A stretch of DNA of 8,799 nucleotides from Firmicutes bacterium CAG:449 (GTDB lineage: Bacteria; Bacillota_I; Bacilli_A; RFN20; CAG-449). Positions within the stretch are counted from its first letter, which is position 1; each line of letters starts with the position of its first letter. Shown here in pieces: positions 1 to 6,534 of this stretch. The translations under genes and the position numbers were made by a program. The stretch covers positions 11,023-19,821 of the forward strand of contig FR889438.1 in the NCBI GenBank assembly GCA_000432895.1, read 5' to 3'. The notes under the pieces are model-generated. The model saw nothing but the letters and a program-made list of their open reading frames with translations, did not search any database and was not told the origin of the DNA.

Positions 1-1242
1 ACCTTTGATGCATGTCTACGTTTCTTAAACGAAGATCCATGGGAAAGATTAAGAAAAGTTCGTGCAGTATGTAAAAAAACTAAATTACAAATGTTATTCC
101 GTGGACAAAACATCTTAGGATATCGTCATTATAGTGATGATGTTGTTGATAAGTTTTGTCAAAAATCAATTGAAAACGGAATAGATATCATTAGAGTATT
201 TGATGCTTTAAATGATATAAGAAACTTAAAACAAGCTGTTATTTCTACTAAGAAATATGGTGGCGAATGTCAAATTGCTTTATCTTACACAACTTCACCT
301 GTACACACAATTGAATATTATGTAGATTTAGCTCAAAAAGTTGAAGCTTTAGGTGCAGATTCATTATGTATTAAAGATATGGCTGGTGTTTTACTTCCAG
401 AAGATGCCAAAAAATTAATTAAAGCTTTAAAGAAAAATACTACTTTACCAATTGAATTACATTCTCATTGTACTGGTGGAATTTGTGAAATGACTTATAA
501 AGCCGCTATTGAAGCAGGCGTTGATATTATTGATTGTTGTTTATCTCCATTAAGTGGTGGTACAGCTCAACCATCAACACAAGCTTTTAATGCTTCTTTA
601 AAAGGTACTAAATATGATCCAAAATTAAATGAAGATGCTATTCATAGAGCAGAACCTTTAATGGATAAAATCGTTACTAAATATCTAAAGAATGGCTTAT
701 TAAAACCAAAAGCATTAACTGTTAATCCAAACATTTTAAAATATCAAGTTCCTGGTGGAATGTTATCAAACTTAATGAATCAACTTGATAAACAAAATGC
801 AATGGATCGTTATGATGAAGTTTTAAAAGAGATTCCAAGAGTAAGAAAAGATATGGGATATCCACCTCTTGTTACTCCATTAAGTCAAATGGTTGGAACG
901 CAAGCTGTTTTAAATGTTTTAATGGGTGAAAGATATAAAATGGTTCCAAAAGAAATCAATGAATATCTTCATGGTAAATATGGTCAAGCTCCTGCACCAG
1001 TTAATGAAGAAATTAAAAAGAAAATTATTGGTGATGATGAAGTAATTACTTGTAGACCAGCAGATTTACTTGCTCCAGAATTTGAATCATTTAAAGAAAA
1101 ATATAAAGATATTGCAAAATGTGATGAAGATGTTCTATCACTTGCTTTATTTGAAAATGTTGCTATTGATTTCTTAAATAAAAAATATAATAAAGTAAAA
1201 GAAGAAGATGAAGTTGTTGAATTTAATCTTCTTATTGGTTAG
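1..1242 (+). CDS. oadA: Oxaloacetate decarboxylase alpha subunit, carboxyltransferase (5'-partial)
   Basis: This subunit transfers the carboxyl group of oxaloacetate to biotin on the carrier protein, giving pyruvate. The reading frame is open from base 1, so about 50 N-terminal residues lie outside the window; the visible part begins TFDACLRFLNEDPWERL, a family hallmark. Among the 413 visible residues are LQMLFRGQNILGYRHY, the Lys of CIKDMAG (codon 373-375, the carbamylated, metal-associated Lys in the family), the metal-binding HSH of IELHSHCTGG (codons 460-468) and SGGTAQPS. The C-terminal part has the conserved PYC/OADA domain (PKALTVNPNILKYQVPGGM). The protein ends without a biotinyl domain, so the total would be about 460 residues, the short form of OadA; biotin sits on the separate carrier at 1577-1918. 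An isolated pyruvate carboxylase C-terminal half is unlikely given the gamma and beta genes that follow. Confidence 0.95.
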   Translation, partial: TFDACLRFLNEDPWERLRKVRAVCKKTKLQMLFRGQNILGYRHYSDDVVDKFCQKSIENGIDIIRVFDALNDIRNLKQAVISTKKYGGECQIALSYTTSPVHTIEYYVDLAQKVEALGADSLCIKDMAGVLLPEDAKKLIKALKKNTTLPIELHSHCTGGICEMTYKAAIEAGVDIIDCCLSPLSGGTAQPSTQAFNASLKGTKYDPKLNEDAIHRAEPLMDKIVTKYLKNGLLKPKALTVNPNILKYQVPGGMLSNLMNQLDKQNAMDRYDEVLKEIPRVRKDMGYPPLVTPLSQMVGTQAVLNVLMGERYKMVPKEINEYLHGKYGQAPAPVNEEIKKKIIGDDEVITCRPADLLAPEFESFKEKYKDIAKCDEDVLSLALFENVAIDFLNKKYNKVKEEDEVVEFNLLIG

Positions 1243-1254
1243 GAGAAAAAAGTG
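1241..1254 (+). promoter_or_regulatory. RBS and GTG start of the gamma subunit
   Basis: AGGAG at 1241-1245 lies six bases before a GTG codon at 1252 and overlaps the TAG stop of the alpha-subunit gene (1240-1242). There is no ATG at this spacing; the next in-frame ATG (1267) would remove five residues and has no comparable site. This supports GTG as the start and suggests translational coupling with oadA. Confidence 0.8.
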
Positions 1255-1575
1255 GATAAAATTATAATGTTGACAGATATGTCTATTGGTGATGGTGCTA
1301 TTCTTTCTCTTGTATCAATTCTTATGGTTTTTGCTATTTTATTGATAATTATTGGTATAACAAGTTTAGTCTTTAAAATAGTTAGAATGTTTGAAGAACG
1401 AGAAAAAGAAAAAAATGCAATTGTTACTAATGAAAAAGTTAGTTCCACACCTGTTACAAAAAGTGTAGAAATTGTAGATGATGATATGATGGCTGCTGTT
1501 TTAGTTGCTACTATTGATTACCAAAGTGAAATTAAAAAAGATGTTCGCTTAATTAGCGTTAGAGAGGTTAAATAA
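1252..1575 (+). CDS. oadG: OadG-like gamma subunit of the decarboxylase pump
   Basis: This is a 107-residue single-span membrane protein, read as the small gamma subunit that joins the alpha/biotin part to the membrane beta subunit. It has a short N-terminal segment, one hydrophobic helix at about residues 18-42 (LSLVSILMVFAILLIIIGIT), a charged stretch (EEREKEK), a Ser/Thr/Val linker and a C-terminal acidic-then-Ala/Val motif at 76-88 (DDDMMAAVLVATI). That motif resembles the DELVAAIAAAI-type end of the OAD-gamma family. It starts with GTG. The protein contains no histidine, unlike enterobacterial OadG, where C-terminal histidines have been linked to zinc binding. Sequence similarity in this family is always weak, so the call rests on topology, the terminal motif and its place between the alpha and biotin-carrier genes, with 9- and 1-base gaps. 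Confidence 0.8.
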   Translation: MDKIIMLTDMSIGDGAILSLVSILMVFAILLIIIGITSLVFKIVRMFEEREKEKNAIVTNEKVSSTPVTKSVEIVDDDMMAAVLVATIDYQSEIKKDVRLISVREVK

Positions 1576-1576
1576 T

Positions 1577-1918
1577 ATGAAAATTTATAAAGTTAAAGTT
1601 AATGGAAAATTATATGAAGTTGAATTAGAAGCAGTTAGCGAAAATAATGCTTCTATTGCTAGTGAGGCTAAAGCTCCAGTAGCTGCTGCACCTATTTCAG
1701 GTAATTCAACAGTTGTTCCTGCTCCTATTACAGGAAAAGTTGTTGCTTTAAAAGTAAATGTTGGTGATTCAGTTAAAAAAGGACAATGCTTATTACTTAT
1801 TGAAGCTATGAAACTTGAAAATGAAGTTGTATCTCCTGTTGATGGCAAAGTAGTTGCTATTAAAGTAAATGTTGGTGCTTCTGTTAATACAAAAGACGAA
1901 TTAGTAATTTTAGGATAA
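1577..1918 (+). CDS. Biotin carrier protein of the decarboxylase (free-standing)
   Basis: This 113-residue biotinyl protein carries CO2 from the alpha subunit to the beta subunit. Residues 1-18 form the short strand region typical of decarboxylase carriers (KIYKVKVNGKLYEVELE). An Ala/Pro-rich flexible linker follows at about 31-50, then a biotinyl/lipoyl barrel at about 45-113. The biotinylated residue would be Lys79 in EAMKLEN (codon 1811-1813); most relatives have EAMKMEN, so Leu replaces the second Met. The two halves of the barrel show the expected pseudo-repeat (GKVVALKVNVGDSV and GKVVAIKVNVGASV). AGAGAGG at 1561-1567 is the RBS. The gene starts one base after the gamma-subunit stop. It supplies the domain missing from the C-terminus of OadA. 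It is often named oadD or gcdC, so I leave the symbol blank. Confidence 0.93.
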   Translation: MKIYKVKVNGKLYEVELEAVSENNASIASEAKAPVAAAPISGNSTVVPAPITGKVVALKVNVGDSVKKGQCLLLIEAMKLENEVVSPVDGKVVAIKVNVGASVNTKDELVILG

Positions 1919-1922
1919 TTTT

Positions 1923-3113
1923 ATGGAGATTATTAATAGAATCGGAGATTTCCTTTCCCAAACAGGAATTGCACAATTCTTTAATGGGGAATGGAGAAAT
2001 CTTATAATGATTCTTATTGGCTTAATATTCTTATATTTAGCCATTAAGAAAAATTTTGAACCTTATCTTTTAATTCCAATTGCTTTTGGAATTATCTTAA
2101 CTAATATTCCTAATGGAGAAATTTATCATTTAGTAACTAATGAAGCTGGAGCAGTTATTGAAAGAAAAGGCTTACTTGCATATCTTCATATTGGAGTTGA
2201 ATATGAAATATATCCATGTTTAATTTTCCTAGGTATAGGTGCGACAACCGACTTTGGACCATTAATTTCTAATAAGAAAACTATGTTATTAGGTGCTGCT
2301 GCTCAAATAGGAATTTTCGTTGCTTTCTTAGGTGCTTTAGCTTTAGGAAAAGCAATTCCTTCTTTAGGCTTTGATGCTAATGAAGCAGCTTCAATTGGTA
2401 TTATTGGTGGAGCAGATGGCCCTACTGCTATTTTAACCGCTACACACTTTAAAGCTAAAAATATTGGTGCAATTACTTTAGCGGCTTATTCATATATGGC
2501 TTTAGTACCAATTATTTTCCCTCCAATTATTCGTTTATTTACAACTAAAAAAGAAAGACAAATTAAAATGGAACAACTTAGAGATGTTTCAAAAATGGAA
2601 AGAATATTATTCCCTATTATTGTTACTGTTGTTGTGGCGTTAATTGTTCCAGCATCAACTCCATTAATTGGTTCTCTTATGTTAGGTAATTTAATTAAAG
2701 AATCAGGTGTTGTTCCAAACTTAGTTAATACTATTGCTAACTCCTTATTATATATTTGTTCAATTTGTTTAGGTTTATCAGTTGGTGCAACTGCTAAAGG
2801 TGAAACATTCTTAGCTCCAAGTACATTAGGAATCTTTGCTTTAGGAATCTTTGCATTTGTTATTGCAGCAATTTCAGGTATCTTAGGTGGCAAGATTATG
2901 TGTGTTGCTACTAAAGGTAAAGTTAATCCAATGATTGGTGCTGCTGGTGTTTCTGCAGTTCCAATGGCTGCTAGAGTTGTTCAAAAAGAAGGACAAAGAG
3001 AAGATCCAACAAACTTCTTATTAATGCACGCTATGGGACCTAATGTTGCGGGTGTTATTGGTTCAGCTATTGCTGCTGGTATCTTAATGGCATTAATCCC
3101 AGTTATAGGTTAA
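1923..3113 (+). CDS. oadB: Sodium-pumping oxaloacetate decarboxylase beta subunit
   Basis: This 396-residue polytopic membrane protein decarboxylates carboxybiotin and couples this to Na+ export. Length and sequence match the OadB/MmdB/GcdB family throughout. It has an N-terminal amphipathic part and about ten hydrophobic segments. Key motifs are YPCLIFLGIGATTDFGPLI (about 97-115), GIIGGADGPTAI with Asp165 (the equivalent Asp is essential for Na+ and proton coupling in Klebsiella OadB) and the conserved NPMIGAAGVSAVPMAARV near the C-terminus, which holds the second set of Na+-site residues. ATG 1923 is four bases beyond the carrier stop; the RBS is weak (AGG at 1912-1914, inside the preceding gene), suggesting translational coupling. 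The family cannot by itself tell oxaloacetate from methylmalonyl-CoA or glutaconyl-CoA decarboxylases, but the OadA-type alpha subunit here points to oxaloacetate. It is the last gene of the operon. Confidence 0.95.
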   Translation: MEIINRIGDFLSQTGIAQFFNGEWRNLIMILIGLIFLYLAIKKNFEPYLLIPIAFGIILTNIPNGEIYHLVTNEAGAVIERKGLLAYLHIGVEYEIYPCLIFLGIGATTDFGPLISNKKTMLLGAAAQIGIFVAFLGALALGKAIPSLGFDANEAASIGIIGGADGPTAILTATHFKAKNIGAITLAAYSYMALVPIIFPPIIRLFTTKKERQIKMEQLRDVSKMERILFPIIVTVVVALIVPASTPLIGSLMLGNLIKESGVVPNLVNTIANSLLYICSICLGLSVGATAKGETFLAPSTLGIFALGIFAFVIAAISGILGGKIMCVATKGKVNPMIGAAGVSAVPMAARVVQKEGQREDPTNFLLMHAMGPNVAGVIGSAIAAGILMALIPVIG

Positions 3114-3128
3114 ATTTATTAAAAGTAT

Positions 3129-3153
3129 AAGCCCAGAGAAATCTGGGTTTTTT
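3129..3153 (+). terminator. Intrinsic terminator of the decarboxylase operon
   Basis: CCCAGA (3132-3137), loop GAAA, TCTGGG (3142-3147) form a perfect 6-bp stem, extendable to 9 bp with one G-T and two A-T pairs. Six T residues follow (3148-3153). It begins 15 bases after the oadB stop. Confidence 0.92.
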
Positions 3154-3161
3154 ATTTGCAC

Positions 3162-3192
3162 AAAAAAAGAATTTGCTATTAAACAAATTCTT
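3162..3192 (-). terminator. Intrinsic terminator of the DUF1538/P-II operon
   Basis: Read on the minus strand, AAGAATTTG (3192-3184), an 8-base loop and CAAATTCTT (3175-3167) make a 9-bp stem. It runs straight into a T tract given by the A run at 3162-3168 on the plus strand. It lies eight bases past the stop of the last minus-strand gene and faces the oadB terminator, with only eight bases between them. Confidence 0.88.
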
Positions 3193-3199
3193 CAATTAG

Positions 3200-3511
3200 C
3201 TAGATATTTTGAGAAATCCCAACTACATCATCAACTGGAATACTAATTGCTATTCCTTGACCAGCAGTATTTAAACCAACTTTATTATATAAAGAATGCA
3301 AAACAGCTTCTTTAATTGTTTTATCAATAACAAGTAAAACTATTTCTTTTTCTGGGTGAATAGCAATATTCAATACTTTTTCAATAGCTTGAGAAGTAGT
3401 TCCTCTTCCATTAATAACAGTTCCTCCACGAGCACCAACTTCTCTTGCTGCTTCCATAACATCATCAGAGAAACCTGAATTTACTATACAAATGACCATT
3501 TCAAATTCCAT
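3200..3511 (-). CDS. P-II-like regulatory protein, second copy
   Basis: This 103-residue cytosolic protein has the ferredoxin-like pattern of the P-II (GlnB) superfamily. Strand 1 is EMVICIVNSG; a helix follows (DDVMEAAREVGARGG), then VINGRGT at 32-38, where the T-loop begins. The loop is about 17 residues, then comes strand EIVLLVID, a second helix (TIKEAVLHSLY), and TAGQGIAISIPVDDVVGI at 82-99, the counterpart of the GlnB DGKIFVFPVEEVIRI end with the nucleotide-contacting B-loop. The T-loop has no Tyr, so classical uridylylation is not expected. It starts one base after the first P-II-like gene, with AGGAG at 3518-3522 six bases ahead of ATG 3511; ATG 3499 (residue 5) is a weaker alternative. 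It probably senses a nucleotide or small ligand and acts on the DUF1538 membrane protein encoded upstream; that partner is inferred from the operon. Confidence 0.8.
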   Translation of the reverse strand: MEFEMVICIVNSGFSDDVMEAAREVGARGGTVINGRGTTSQAIEKVLNIAIHPEKEIVLLVIDKTIKEAVLHSLYNKVGLNTAGQGIAISIPVDDVVGISQNI

Positions 3512-3512
3512 A

Positions 3513-3881
3513 TTATTCTCCTTCCTTATTTAAGTTTTTATTACTTAATAATTGATATACTGTTACTCCAATTAATGATGATATTGGAACAGTAAAAGCA
3601 ATTCCTTTTCCGTTTTTAGTTTTATAAAATCTTTCTTCTAATGTTGATAAGATTTCTTTTATTTTATCTTCTCTAACAAATGAAATGATAACAGCTTTAG
3701 AAATATCTCCAATTCCTAAATGATATAGTTGGCTAGGAGCAGTTCCTTTACCATAAATAACATTTTGAACATTAACTTCAAATGTTTCTAATATATCTAA
3801 ATAGAAATCGACTTTTTCTCTTTGTACAATTGTAAAAAGTACTTTTAATTTTTCAGGAGCTTTTAAACTTTTTTTATCCAT
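3513..3881 (-). CDS. P-II-like regulatory protein, first copy
   Basis: This 122-residue soluble protein is a divergent paralogue of the gene that follows it. After a charged N-terminal extension (residues 1-11) come LKVLFTIVQ (strand), a helix (REKVDFYLDILETF), VIYGKGT at 41-47, a loop with one Tyr (QLYHL, Tyr53), strand KAVIISFV, helix EDKIKEILSTLEERF, and NGKGIAFTVPISSLIGV at 90-106. The GKGT and GKGIAF-VP motifs line up with GRGT and GQGIAI-IP in the second copy and with the T-loop start and B-loop of P-II proteins. Overall identity to classical GlnB looks low, so I assign only the superfamily. Its AGGAGGA overlaps the stop of the DUF1538 gene, which suggests coupled translation. No ammonium transporter or glutamine synthetase gene is nearby, so a role in nitrogen control should not be assumed. 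Confidence 0.75.
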   Translation of the reverse strand: MDKKSLKAPEKLKVLFTIVQREKVDFYLDILETFEVNVQNVIYGKGTAPSQLYHLGIGDISKAVIISFVREDKIKEILSTLEERFYKTKNGKGIAFTVPISSLIGVTVYQLLSNKNLNKEGE

Positions 3882-3884
3882 ATA

Positions 3885-3892
3885 TCCTCCTA
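3885..3892 (-). promoter_or_regulatory. RBS overlapping the DUF1538 stop codon
   Basis: On the minus strand the TAG stop of the membrane-protein gene (3892-3890) is the beginning of TAGGAGGA, the ribosome binding site of the first P-II-like gene, whose ATG is at 3881. The arrangement ties production of the regulator to translation of the membrane protein. Confidence 0.75.
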
Positions 3893-5413
3893 GAAGTTGA
3901 TGATTTGTTCATCATCTGCATTAAGCATTTTATTGGTTCTATATTTTGATTTAAATGTTTTTCTTAGTTCAGAAGTAAAACCTAATAATTGAATAGTAAT
4001 TAATGGTGCCATTGCAACCATTGCGACAACTCCAAAAGCATTTGATAAAACTTTTTCTTCACCTTGAATTTGTAAGCATATTCCAATCGCAAATGGTAAA
4101 ATAAAACTTGAAGTAAGTGGACCAGAAGCCACACCGCCTGAATCAAAAGCAATTGCTGTGTAAATTTTAGGAACAAAGAATGATAATCCTAATGATAAGA
4201 AATATCCAGGAATTAAATAATACATTATTGAAAAATCATAAATAATTCTAATAATTGATAAGCATAAAGCAATACCAACCCCAAGAGAAAGGGCAATAAG
4301 CATCGATTTTTTGCTAACTCCACCATTGGTTATTTCTTCAACTTGTTTATTTAATACATGAATGGCAGGTTCAGCTAGTACAACAACTAAACCAATAATA
4401 AAAGCCAAAATAATAGAAAATGTTTTATGATTTGTTGCTAATTGTTGCCCCATTTTAAATCCGATTGGTAAAAAACCTATATTAACTGAGGTTAAAAATA
4501 TTACTAATCCAAAGAAGGTATAAATAATACCAATTCCAATTTGAAGTAATTTTTTCTTCGGTATTTTTAAAAAGATTATTTCTATTAAAAAGAAGAAAAC
4601 GACAATTAATCCTAAAGCAATACTAACTTCTTTAGCTACACTTAATGAATTCATAAAGAAATCATAAACAATATTTTGACTTATTGAATAGTTTGGTATA
4701 GTGTAAGTTAAATCTTTATTAATCCCAAGAGCTAATATAAGAAGTGCAATAATTGGTCCAACTGAACATAATGCCACTAAACCGAAACTATTTTCTTTAA
4801 CAGATTTTCCACCGACAGTTTGTGATAAACCAATTCCGAGAGCCATAATAAAAGGAACAGTGATTGGACCAGTTGTAACTCCACCTGAATCAAATGCTAA
4901 AGGTAAAATTGCTTCGTTTCCATTAATAACCACTAAAGCGGTTAAGGCAAATAAAATCATATATAAATAAATTATTATAGATGTTAAATCCTTTTTTAAT
5001 AAAGTTTTAATAATTGCGACTACTAAGAATAATCCTACCCCAATACCAATAGTTATTATTAATGTTAAAGAAGGGATAACATCTTTAACTTGGGATGCTA
5101 AAACTGATAAGTCTGGTTCTGCTACTGTAATTAAAAATCCTAAAACAAAACAAATTAGTAAAATTATTGCCATGTTTTTTATTTTAATTAATGATGAACC
5201 GATTTGTTCTCCCATTGGTTGCATTGCTAAGTCTGCACCTAAATTAAAAAGTGATATTCCAATAATTAATAAAATTGCTGAAATACAAAACATTATAACT
5301 TCATAAGTAGTTAAATTAATTAAAGGGGTAAAATTTAATATCACGACTATTAATGTTACAGGAAGTATTGAAACAAGCGATTCTTTTAGTTTTTCAAAGA
5401 GTTGATTTTTCAT
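3890..5413 (-). CDS. DUF1538-family polytopic membrane protein with internal duplication
   Basis: This 507-residue integral membrane protein has at least twelve hydrophobic segments and the signature motifs I associate with DUF1538. It is built from two homologous halves about 249 residues apart. Pairs of motifs are VAEPDLSVLASQV (97-109) and LAEPAIHVLNKQV (346-358); PLAFDSGGVTTGPIT (171-185) and AIAFDSGGVASGPLT (420-434); and ENSFGLVALCSVGPI (207-221) and SNAFGVVAMVAMAPL (457-471). Conserved Glu/Pro and Asp/Ser/Gly motifs inside hydrophobic segments are what a transporter or channel substrate path would look like, but the substrate is unknown to me. A short hydrophilic C-terminal tail (about 481-507) may face the cytosol. 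AGGAGG (5419-5424) lies five bases before ATG 5413. The two P-II-like genes follow at once, so this is probably a P-II-regulated membrane system. Family call fairly sure; function not known. Confidence 0.82.
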   Translation of the reverse strand: MKNQLFEKLKESLVSILPVTLIVVILNFTPLINLTTYEVIMFCISAILLIIGISLFNLGADLAMQPMGEQIGSSLIKIKNMAIILLICFVLGFLITVAEPDLSVLASQVKDVIPSLTLIITIGIGVGLFLVVAIIKTLLKKDLTSIIIYLYMILFALTALVVINGNEAILPLAFDSGGVTTGPITVPFIMALGIGLSQTVGGKSVKENSFGLVALCSVGPIIALLILALGINKDLTYTIPNYSISQNIVYDFFMNSLSVAKEVSIALGLIVVFFFLIEIIFLKIPKKKLLQIGIGIIYTFFGLVIFLTSVNIGFLPIGFKMGQQLATNHKTFSIILAFIIGLVVVLAEPAIHVLNKQVEEITNGGVSKKSMLIALSLGVGIALCLSIIRIIYDFSIMYYLIPGYFLSLGLSFFVPKIYTAIAFDSGGVASGPLTSSFILPFAIGICLQIQGEEKVLSNAFGVVAMVAMAPLITIQLLGFTSELRKTFKSKYRTNKMLNADDEQIINF

Positions 5414-5441
5414 TATGGCCTCCTTATTTAATCTTATTTAA

Positions 5442-5470
5442 ATTGTAACAAAAAAAGATGTTGCTTAGAA
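5442..5470 (-). promoter_or_regulatory. Possible promoter for the DUF1538/P-II operon
   Basis: On the minus strand TACAAT (5447-5442) is a fair -10 box, with TTCTAA (5470-5465) 17 bases upstream as a poor -35. The -35 would sit within the hairpin that ends the epimerase unit. An alternative is that the operon is expressed by read-through. Tentative. Confidence 0.3.
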
Positions 5471-5481
5471 CACCTTTTTTT
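5450..5481 (-). terminator. Intrinsic terminator after the epimerase gene
   Basis: The arms 5451-5462 and 5469-5480 pair over 12 bp (13 with the outer A-T pair) around a 6-base loop. On the minus-strand RNA the single irregular pair is a G-U wobble, whereas on the plus strand it would be an A-C mismatch, and the seven-T tract falls on the minus strand (plus-strand A run 5450-5456). Both points favour leftward termination. It lies about 31 bases beyond the epimerase stop. Confidence 0.75.
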
Positions 5482-5512
5482 GAAAATATACAAAATTAAT
5501 TATTAATGTTTA

Positions 5513-6532
5513 TTAATTAAATTTATACTTTGCAAAATAACTATAAGGTCTTTCTGGAGAGAAAGTAATTGCTTTTGGAGCATCAGTAGGAATGATAGTT
5601 TCAAAAGTAATTCCATAGTTTTCTTGATCAATTACACCAGCAAGATTTTCTTTTTTAGTTGGGTAATTATCACAATAACAGATCATAGCTGGATAATCAG
5701 TATATAAAGTCATTTTTCTTTTTGTTTTTGGATCAAATAAAATAGCTGAAGGGGCAGTTTTATTAATTCCATCAAATAAGAAAATATGATCCATACCATG
5801 TGAACGATGTTCAAGTAAAATTGGATTACGGATATTTTTACCAAGTTTTGTTGGTACTGTATAATCAAAATATGGAGGAACTTCATCCCATCCTTCAATG
5901 ATTAAACCTTGATCTAAATGAGAAACTTTATGTGCTCTTACCCATAATTCTTGATCAAGAATAGTATCTTCTCCACCATTAAGATTGAAATAAATATGAG
6001 ATGTTAGATTTAATAATGTTGGTTCATCAACTTTACCTTGGAATTTAATTAATAATTCTTTTTTTGTTTCTGAAATTGTATAAATGATTTTAGTTTGGAC
6101 ATTTCCTGGAAAGCCTGATTCACCTGCTTGTGATTTAATTGTAAAGATAACATCAGTTTTCTTTTCATTTGATTTAATTTCAAAATTATAACGTCTATAA
6201 CCAAAAGTAGTTTTTCCACCATGTAAGCAGTTAACACTTTCATTAACATCGACTTTATATTCTTTTCCATTTACAATAGCAATAGCATTTTTAAGTCTAG
6301 CGGCTACTCTACCAACTGCTTTACCATAGAAGCCTCCACCGTTAACAAATGTATCAAAATCTTTTGGACAAGTAGTTACTCTTCCAATGTTACCTTTTTT
6401 ATCTGGATAAGCAATATAATAAACTGCTGCTCCCATATCAGTAAAAGCAACTTCAAAGCCAACACTATTTTTTACTGTAATTAAATTTACTTCTTCTTTA
6501 GAAGTTTCTCTTTTTTCAATTTTAATGTTCAT
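5513..6532 (-). CDS. galM: Aldose 1-epimerase (mutarotase), GalM family
   Basis: The enzyme interconverts the alpha and beta anomers of galactose, glucose and similar sugars in the cytosol. Its 339 residues match the usual length. Visible family motifs, in order, are GRVAARLKN (74-82), CLHGG with His104 (substrate-binding His), SGFPGN (139-144), NLTSHIYFNLNG with His179 (the general acid; usual form NLTNHSYFNL), GMDHIFLFDG with Asp248 (sugar-binding Asp), and GITFETIIPTDAP with Glu311 at the position of the catalytic base. All catalytic residues are therefore present. There is no signal peptide. ATG 6532 is two bases past the stop of the upstream helical-protein gene, with AAGGG at 6541-6545 as a modest RBS inside that gene, so the two are co-transcribed. 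No galactokinase or galT gene is in the window, so the physiological sugar is not fixed. Confidence 0.94.
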   Translation of the reverse strand: MNIKIEKRETSKEEVNLITVKNSVGFEVAFTDMGAAVYYIAYPDKKGNIGRVTTCPKDFDTFVNGGGFYGKAVGRVAARLKNAIAIVNGKEYKVDVNESVNCLHGGKTTFGYRRYNFEIKSNEKKTDVIFTIKSQAGESGFPGNVQTKIIYTISETKKELLIKFQGKVDEPTLLNLTSHIYFNLNGGEDTILDQELWVRAHKVSHLDQGLIIEGWDEVPPYFDYTVPTKLGKNIRNPILLEHRSHGMDHIFLFDGINKTAPSAILFDPKTKRKMTLYTDYPAMICYCDNYPTKKENLAGVIDQENYGITFETIIPTDAPKAITFSPERPYSYFAKYKFN

Positions 6533-6534
6533 TT

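Noticed and set aside
2486..2893. Minus-strand 135-codon open frame inside oadB
   Set aside because: It is a shadow of the highly conserved beta-subunit gene, with no start signals and no recognisable protein.
3200..3881. Classical GlnB/GlnK nitrogen regulators
   Set aside because: The conserved T-loop Tyr51 context and the canonical B-loop sequence are absent and no amtB or glnA is nearby, so only the wider P-II-like superfamily is claimed.
5414..5512. Riboswitch or small RNA between the epimerase and DUF1538 genes
   Set aside because: Only 99 bases are available and the only strong structure is the terminator hairpin; no known riboswitch core is recognisable.
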